DNA of 64,000 bases from Echinometra lucunter (lineage: Eukaryota; Echinodermata; Echinoidea; Camarodonta; Echinometridae): contig CM057158.1 in NCBI GenBank assembly GCA_029962745.1, positions 14,561,173-14,625,172 on the forward strand. The letters are read 5' to 3'. The notes under the pieces are model-generated. The model made no database searches. It worked only from the letters and a program-made list of their open reading frames with translations, and was not told the DNA's origin. Below, piece after piece: positions 56,991 to 64,000 of this stretch (position 1 is the first letter of the stretch; each line of letters starts with the position of its first letter). The translations under genes and the position numbers were made by a program.

Positions 56991-57309
56991 ACAGGAATAC
57001 TTTATTGTAATCACAACAGAATGAAGAGAGATAGAGCTAAGAATATGTGATATGTTTTATAAATAATTTTGGTATCCCAAGTGTGTTTTCAAAACTACGG
57101 TATATGATGCCTTTTCAAATTGACTTATATGTACATTTTTATCTTCAACTAATTCTAGAAAATAATTACCGTTTATACATAAGGATACATTATTTGAATG
57201 TGCTACGACATTTCTGTAAAACCAGAATTTTTTTAGAGGATACCAATGCTTTGTATATATTTATGTACTTTGTTATTTATTTTTGTTATTTTCATGATAT
57301 TGTTGTTAC

Positions 57310-57381
57310 TTTTGTTAACAGGGCCTCATGGAAGACCACCACTTTTGGTGATGATGAGTCACCATGTCTAAATATCAGTAA

Positions 57382-57416
<35 letters not shown>

Positions 57417-57432
57417 AAAAATAAATAAATAG
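57310..57432 (+). mobile_element. LINE-type 3' tail with (AAAT)n
   Basis: GGCCTCATGGAAGACCACCA, then GGTGATGATGAGTCACC, CTAAATATCAGTAATAAATA and a run of about 12 AAAT-type units is the usual 3' end of CR1-like non-LTR retrotransposons (a short conserved tail followed by a tetranucleotide repeat). No reverse-transcriptase frame is upstream, so it is a 5'-truncated copy. Confidence 0.5.
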
Positions 57433-57800
57433 ATAAAATATATGCGTTCATTTCCTCCTGTGTTACTGATGCTTCTGTCTTAACTTCTCCTGTGTGCAAA
57501 TGGAGGGAAGCACTACATTTTACAGTAGCAACATCTTGCTCAGTTTGAATTCTTTCAGTGTCAACTTTGCTAAAAATTCATAGCTGAATTTGGTCATAGG
57601 TCACTTGACTTCTCTGCACATTTTGTACCAAACGTTACCTTCATCTATCGTTGTGTGAAGTTACCATGACAGCTGCTCTGTCTTTCCTACTATTATGATC
57701 AGGTTTTCAAAATATCTGTGCTTCTGTTATGTTGTTTTTCAGGGTTTAAGAAAACCTAATTGTGATTGCTTACTTCACATTATTTTAGTTTTCAAAAATA
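57433..57800. other. unassigned DNA
   Basis: Nothing recognisable was seen. Confidence 0.5.
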
Positions 57801-57994
57801 TCTAGAGAGAGAGAGATAGAGAAAGAGAGAGAAAGAAAGAGAATGAGCGGGAGAGAAGGAGGGACGAAGTAGAAGGTAATGGAGAAAGCGATAGTGAAAT
57901 GAAATTGGCAGGTTAAAAAGGTCGCCTAGCCGTGAAAGGGATAGAGACGGAGAAAGGAGAGAACAGAGAGAGATAGAGACTGAGGGATAGAGAG

Positions 57995-58027
<33 letters not shown>

Positions 58028-58032
58028 AGAAA
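57801..58032. repeat. GA-rich purine tract
   Basis: GAGAGAGA blocks at both ends flank less regular purine-rich text. A low-complexity minus-strand frame (81 codons) results. Confidence 0.85.
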
Positions 58033-60479
58033 AGCAAATGGAAGATAATTGGAGCTCGCTTTTTCTGCCTAGCCCATTAGACCTATCTTATTTAGCTCAT
58101 GTAAAGAGCATCAAGGCCTAATATGTAACTTTCCCTTCATTCATGTAGTGAATACACGCAACCCTCCATTAGCAGGAGCTTCGTCCACACGTGATCTTGA
58201 ATTCACCCATTTGCCAGGAGAGAAATGTCTTTCTGTCACTGCAGTTGGCAGCTCAAGGTGCACTTGAAGGTGTCCTCTTCGTACACAGGTTGCTGATGGG
58301 CAATGTTATGCTCTGATTTGTCGATGGTACCATACGTACACATCCCAGAAAGCTGAAAAAATATAACTAGGTCATTTGTTTGGAATTTCTATTTTTGATA
58401 AATAATACCTTGACATTTGCCAGAGTGAATGTGTTTTAAACAGGAACCTTAGTAAGGTAGCATAGTGAAACCAAAGTAGCTTGAAAAGATGCGTATAGAA
58501 TGCAAAATACATGCTGTTTTCTGTGTTGTTCCTGTTCTGGACGTGTCTTTTCGATACAACTGCCAATAATTCAGTAAATGCAAATCCAGACTACAGGCAT
58601 TTTTACAGAACTCACAATGTAATACTCATTTACAATTGTTCATTTCAACCAGGATTTTCAAAGCAATGTAGTCAGATCTTGTCCACATAGTACTGTGTGT
58701 TTAAGAAGGACTGCTGTTGAAAAATATGAGTGAATATCACAAATCTGTAGCCCAAATCAAAGATCATGAAGGTTGCTTCATTTTAGCTCATGGAATTTTC
58801 AAAAACCGTACCAGTTTGAGTTATATACTTACTTGTAAAATGGTTTGTATTTTGTGCCGTGGTATTTTTCATAGGTTGTTTACTGCATCACACGTGAAGG
58901 TAACCTGAGCCGCCACACCTGCTTGTCACAGATCAGATTATTCAAAAAAAGGTGCCCTGTTGATTAGGAGAGATTACGAAGAATCCCTCTGGTGTGAAAT
59001 CCTCCAGTTGGCCTAATCTCGGCCATGACAGTGAATTTGGGTTAAAGCAATTGGATAGGGCCCACCTTTGACATTTAAAACTGATAGCAGGGTTGGGAAA
59101 TGTGTCTTTAAGCGAAGGCTCTGCTTACATAGTTTATGAATGAGCCAAATAACAGTGGCAGCAGAGGAAGGAAATCAATGTGTCAGGCAAAAGTCTGCTC
59201 TGTTTTGTTTTTCGGGGGCAATGGTTAGGATTTCCATCTCTCTTCTTTTGGTTTCTCTGTTTTTTGAGGTTGGTTTTTGCTTTCACCTCTAGCTGCTCAG
59301 GTGTTGTTTTATCAAATGATGGAAAAGGTTGCTGCTGTTTTGCCGATAAGCTTCTGCTGTTGGAATAACCTTGTAAACATCTTTGAAATCCTGTAACCGC
59401 AGCAGATTACCTTTAGTTTCTGACAAGATGAGCAGATAATTTACAAAGTCATTGTGTTGGTGGTTTATTTGAATATATGGTTTTTGCTTGTTCATTGTTC
59501 TTAATTTGATATTTAAAGAGAATATCTTGGACAGTTTACTTGAAACATTTGGGTTCATTTTAATGTTCAAAATATTGATAATGTAATTCCATCTTTCACC
59601 GATGAAGGTGCTCAATTTAGGCTGAACTCTTCTTTGTATTTCTTTCCATTTTGCCTGTCCAGACCAGTGTAAATTGTAAATTGTCTGAAATCCTTTTATC
59701 TAGAATGAAATTCAGTAGGGCTGCGAATCCTAAGAAAAAAAGGGAAAGAAATGTTTAACAAAATGATCATTGTAGAATTACAGACCAGCACGAATTTCTA
59801 AAGAATTTGTGCTGTGACTTTCAATAGGAAATTGAATGTATTACTAAGAATTCAGGATTTTTTCCAACTTCCTTCGCAATTCTTGGAATACTCTCTCTGG
59901 TTCAAGGTGCCTTGTCTCTCTCCTGCTCTCTTTTTTTCCCCTCTCTCTCTCTCTCTCTCTCTCTCATGTTTCAGGCAGAGTTCGTTTTCATATTCATCTT
60001 GGTGATTCAGTGTGTGCTCTCTTCTTACATCTCAGGTTTCCAGAGTCCTGCTCTATCCGCTCCTCTCTCAACTTTTCCTGCATCTCACTGTGAAGTATCA
60101 AGGGTGTCATTATGCATACTTGTGCAGCGGGACGACCTTGAACTTGTAGGGCATGAAACCATGTATGGCTATGTTCCATTTTGAATGTGATATGGTGTGA
60201 TAAAGAGACTACCTAGTACTGATTATCATTATTCCGCTATGATCTGCCAATGATAGCATGGAAAGTGGTGGGATGACACCTAAGAATGGTGTTGGTTCAA
60301 GTGCATGATGATCAGAGATATATATTTCATCAATCGTTTTAATCCTTTGTTTGGTGGAGAGGGGTACTCCTTATGGTTTATGTGGATATTATGAGTCTTG
60401 GATGCAGTCATTTCTGCTTCTGCAGTATGTCACAAACATCATTATACTGATTGTCATTTTCATCCTTTGCACATTATCG
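58033..60479. other. unassigned DNA
   Basis: No gene is supported. Four GATTA/TAATC cores (Otx/bicoid-like) cluster at about 58935-59020. A (CT)n run lies at 59940-59965. Frames of up to 108 codons show no domain. Confidence 0.4.
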
Positions 60480-60498
60480 TACCACACCATCATCATCG

Positions 60499-60530
<32 letters not shown>

Positions 60531-60612
60531 GTTGTCGTCATTGTCTTCATTGTCTCTTTCAGCTTATCATTCTCATTAACGTCATCATGGTGATAGTCAT
60601 TATCGTCATCCA
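60480..60612. repeat. (ATC)n trinucleotide microsatellite
   Basis: ATC repeats with GTC and TTC variants give poly-His, poly-Ile or poly-Met frames that have no coding meaning. Confidence 0.95.
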
Positions 60613-61937
60613 CTTCTTTCTGATTCTCAATGTATCTGCAAGGTCAACAATAATGACAACACCAACATCTTCTAGTACCCTTGTTAAGCACCCCAACATT
60701 CTGATATTTCAAATCTGGGCAAATTGAATACAATTTTGGGAAGAGAAAAAGATTGGATAGATGTTTCTGTGTTGGGTTGAAATTGAAGTGAATTCATTTA
60801 ATGATATAGGAATTTCCATATCACATTTTAAAACTTGTGAATTGGAAAATGAGAGTAAGTTTACAGCTTATTCATGTCTCCCAATTCTTCCACAATCATG
60901 TGTAACATGACTATCCTTATAAGTAAGAACATACAGGTGCAACATTTTGTAAAAAGACAGACCGGGCTCTCGTCTTTCCCGTACATGGCCACTATTCCCT
61001 GCACGTGTTGTAGCCAAAGAATGGGTAAACACACAGACACCACTCAGGCAGGCTTGTGACCTTGAACCCCTTGAAGTACGTGGGATTAGGCTAGGTGCCT
61101 AGTCTCACGGGGACAGGCTCTTGGTATTAATAATACTCCAGCGAACGACCAGACGGAGATTCCTCCTAGTTAGAGTAAATAGGATTTCTCGCCTTCCAGA
61201 AGGGATTGCAGTCGTCATAGTAATTAGTGACACGTTGATGGTTCTTGAAGGTTAGGATGCGGGGAACAATCAAAATTTTAAACATAATTATTGCTAACAT
61301 TCTTACTCTGAACACAATATGTTTACATTGTGTCTTATCATAGTAGATTGCTCTGTATGATTTCCAAGCAAAGTGCAGACAGAAATTGAGAAAGAGACTA
61401 GCCATTCACAGATAGGCAGTAATGTAATATCAAAACATTTTCTGCTGTTATTTGTGAAGTATTGATCAGCACTACATTTTTGCTCATTAATACAAGGCTA
61501 GAGCTATAGGTTCCAATTCTTTGATCATATGAACATCATACACCTTACCCATAGAAGGTCAAATGTCAAAAGAATGTAAAAAAAATACCAAAATAATTCA
61601 CAGATTTTTGATTTAGTTTGAGGTTAATTTTCAAAATACAGTCATTTTTCTGATTTTGTAACATTTCAGAAGTTGTTGAAGAATTCTTGTCTTAGAGTTG
61701 TTTGTTGCACAAAATTAAAATATCGACGCAAGTTTCGCTATGTAGAGAGGATCGTAGTGCTAAAGAATGACCAAATTGTGAATGTCAAAGTTATGGAAGA
61801 ATAGTGAGCATTTCCGGTGGGTGGCAATCAGAAATGGATGGTCTGCACACCCAACCCTTCCAGTGCCATGTTCTAGTCATTCTCCTGAAGATATCAGAAC
61901 ATACTGTTTGAAGTGTCAAGAACCAAAAAGCTCTTAT
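60613..61937. other. unassigned DNA
   Basis: No gene is seen. The patch 60880-61120 is non-repetitive with CACGTG (about 61007), GTAAACA and GGGATTAGG cores, possibly regulatory. Confidence 0.4.
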
Positions 61938-62435
61938 TTAAAGGCATTGGCTAACTTTGTGAGCAGCCGATTTAAGAAATTCTCAAACTAAGATGAAACA
62001 TGTGTATGAGTACTTGTGTTTGTACTCAAAACCCCTGAAACCGACCATAATTTGGAATGAAAAACTGTTAGTAAGACGCAAACCACGATTTTATTATTTT
62101 TGGTCTGAGAGACAATAAATAGGAGGACCGTTGTGCTTGAGTTAAAAAATACCATTATCTGCCTCCCTAAGCGTGATATGCCAATACACACAGTACGGTC
62201 CGGTGAGCCATATGCGCATGCGCACTCCATACGTCTAGTCTGTGCAACTGACCCTTATATATTTTTTCAAACATTGGTTCACATTTCTAATATTTGAAAA
62301 TACTTCCTGTGGATATTATACTTTGAAACTTTCAGACTGGTATTTTTACACTATAACCCTTATGTTTATCCCATTTTCAAGCAGCAAAATGAGTTTTTAA
62401 AAAAAAGTTATAACAATGTTAACCAATGCCTTTAA
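61938..62435 (+). mobile_element. TTAA MITE with NRF1-type core, copy C
   Basis: It has the same ends and layout as copies B and D, with TTAA at both edges. The core palindrome TGCGCATGCGCA at 62213-62224 is intact. Scattered substitutions relative to the other copies suggest moderate age. Confidence 0.85.
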
Positions 62436-62869
62436 TAGAGCTCATAACCCATTTTTATTAGGGCTCTTATTCCTCTAAAAGAATACATGTTGCTACCCTG
62501 AAAACTTTGCGTTCAGTGAAGTTTTTGCACCATGAAAGTGTTGCTGATACCTTCCTCACTAAATTAAATCAAGTTTCAGCAGCATATTTGGAAAAAAAAA
62601 GAAATATAATCCTCTTTATCTACCCACTTCAATAAATCATCCCATCGTTCAATAAAAGCTGACACGTTTCAAGGCCACAATGACTGTAATGGCAAACTGA
62701 TAGAAGGATCAGAATGCCAACATACCAGCACATTCTACTATCTGATAATAATTCATAAAAGTCTGCTATTAATACTCCATAAATGGATTTCATAGTACAT
62801 GGAACTTTCAATTTGAACTCAATATTCTGACATTGACCCAGGCCCCTAAAGCTCCGCCATTTTGTTTAG

Positions 62870-63290
62870 ATCCATTAGAAGGCCAACCTAAGCATCCATC
62901 AATATTTATGAGCAGAAATGAATAATTCATTTTGTAAGATGCTTCCGACTAGCAGCATTTGTTTGTACGCGTTATGAAACATTACACGTATCGGTTTACC
63001 GCCTGTGCAGTAAATGCACAATAAATGCGCAACAAATGCGCATTGAATCAAAGTGTCACAATAACATTGATACGCGCATTAGATATGAATAATGCAACAG
63101 TGTTATCGATATCATGGCGATAACGGGTGCTTATCGGGCCCCTTCAAATGATCCAAAAGAGGCAGGGCCTAATGCCATTCATGTATTGATATCTGCGCGT
63201 GCTGCTTTTCGTCTAGCAAATTTATTATATGTCTATGCATTGACCTTACTTTCATATTAACGTTCATTCAAATAAGCAGCGGTAAGCTGC
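62870..63290. promoter_or_regulatory. dense factor-motif cluster, enhancer-like
   Basis: Non-repetitive text carries a three-unit tandem of AAATGCGCAA type (63012-63042), ATCAAAG (63047-63053, the TCF/LEF core) and three CGATAA/TTATCG GATA-type cores in 34 bp (63103-63108, 63118-63123, 63131-63136). Further GATA-like ATTGATATC and AGATATG and forkhead-like TTTGTTTG also occur. CpGs are retained (GTACGCG, GATACGCGCA, TCTGCGCGTG), unlike the flanks. This resembles a developmental enhancer. Conservation and accessibility are untested. Confidence 0.4.
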
Positions 63291-63420
63291 ATCATAAAAC
63301 AAAACAAAACAAAACCCCAAAACTGAGGTGTTTTTTCACATACTAAATGAATGGCCTTCTGGCTCTAACAGGTGATTTGTTGAGTAGATTATTGTCTAAA
63401 CCATGACATCCATATCATGT

Positions 63421-63925
63421 TTAAAGGCATTGGCTAACTTTGTGAGCAGCTGATTTAAAAAATTCTCAAACTAAGATGAAACATGTGTATGAGTACTTGT
63501 ATTTGTACTTAAAAACCCTGAAACCAACCATAATTTGGAATGAAAAGTTGTAAGTTAGACGCAAACCGTGATTTTATTAGCTTTCGTCTCGAGAGACAAT
63601 GAACCAAGAGGACCGTTTGCACGAATTAAAAAAATACCGTTACCTGCCTTCCGCCGCGTGATACATCAATACAATACACACAGTGCGGTCTGTTGAGTCA
63701 TGCATGCATGCACACTCCTTACGTTTGGTCTGTGCAACCGACCCTCGTATATTTTTCAAACATTGGTTCACATTTCTAATATTTAAAAATACTTCCCGTG
63801 GATATTATATACTCTGAAACTTTCAGATTGGTATTTTTACACTATAACCCTAATGTTTATCCCATTTTCAAGTAACAAAATGAGATTTAAAAAAAAATCA
63901 TAACAATGTTAACCAATGTCTTTAA
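63421..63925 (+). mobile_element. TTAA MITE with NRF1-type core, copy D
   Basis: TTAAAGGCATTGGCTAAC opens the copy and GTTAACCAATGTCTTTAA closes it, with one substitution in the right repeat. The core at 63701-63712 reads TGCATGCATGCA, differing from the other copies partly by CpG-type transitions, so the NRF1-like site is lost here. It lies about 1 kb from copy C in the same orientation. Confidence 0.85.
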
Positions 63926-64000
63926 CTTACTTTGAATGGCAATACCTAGTATCAATGTTCATTGAGTCTCTCAAGACCCTTATAATCATCAGAATCAAAA

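Noticed and set aside
60389..60727. Poly-Met/poly-His frames
   Set aside because: They derive from an (ATC)n microsatellite.

Overview
This window looks like non-coding chromosomal DNA from a marine deuterostome invertebrate. A sea urchin (echinoid) is my best guess. Supporting this are an AT-rich background broken by many poly(dG)/poly(dC) runs, long (GA)n/(CT)n tracts, TACATGTA-rich text, tRNA-headed SINE fragments of the kind scattered through echinoderm and lancelet genomes, and a dense population of short inverted-repeat elements. There are no long coding frames, operons, rRNA genes, intact tRNA genes or CRISPR arrays. The longest open frames (335, 233, 222, 189, 182 and 173 aa) mostly run through simple repeats and are artefacts. 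The organism call is inference and rests on recognising repeat types by eye.

Layout. 1-275 is a CpG-bearing island with a perfect CRE. 1.6-9.4 kb is rich in mobile elements: a 150-bp palindromic MITE, a dispersed repeat carrying arrays of AGGTCA-A-AGGTCA (DR1), a short CCTGGCTGG-ended element, and a 3.6-kb foldback structure whose arms carry the same DR1 repeat. 10.3-11.9 kb holds purine-rich tracts, an octamer-rich stretch and a GC-richer leader-like stretch. The leader ends in the only coding candidate I would defend: a first coding exon at 11881-11943 with a strong start context, an N-myristoylation-type N terminus (MGN...) and a GT donor. If it is real, much of the rest may be its first intron.

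12.7-19.3 kb contains a near-perfect 401-bp palindrome, a cluster of three DR5 (retinoic-acid-response-type) direct repeats at 13.9-14.0 kb, a CpG-rich hairpin, an ATCGAT-centred MITE, two SINE fragments and a CTAGT-based inverted array. 21.7-30.1 kb has purine and pyrimidine tracts, a second CCTGGCTGG element, a 588-bp TTAA-flanked foldback and the first of four copies (28.1, 33.1, 61.9 and 63.4 kb) of a roughly 500-bp TTAA-flanked MITE with a central NRF1-type palindrome. 31-38 kb has a GC-rich tandem duplication, a cluster of CRE sites, a SINE-type tail, an ATCC microsatellite and more inverted repeats. 43.3-44.2 kb is an 885-bp element with long terminal inverted repeats. 52.5-57.4 kb is dominated by simple sequence, a composite satellite of ATCC blocks alternating with a ~165-bp unit, a SINE, a three-copy tandem repeat with poly-C tracts and a LINE-type 3' tail. 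62.9-63.3 kb is a dense cluster of factor-like motifs that resembles a developmental enhancer.

I found no multi-gene system. The strongest biological signals are regulatory: the DR5 cluster about 2 kb downstream of the candidate exon, and repeat families that appear to spread nuclear-receptor DR1 sites and NRF1 sites. All functional statements about these sites are inference from motif sequence.
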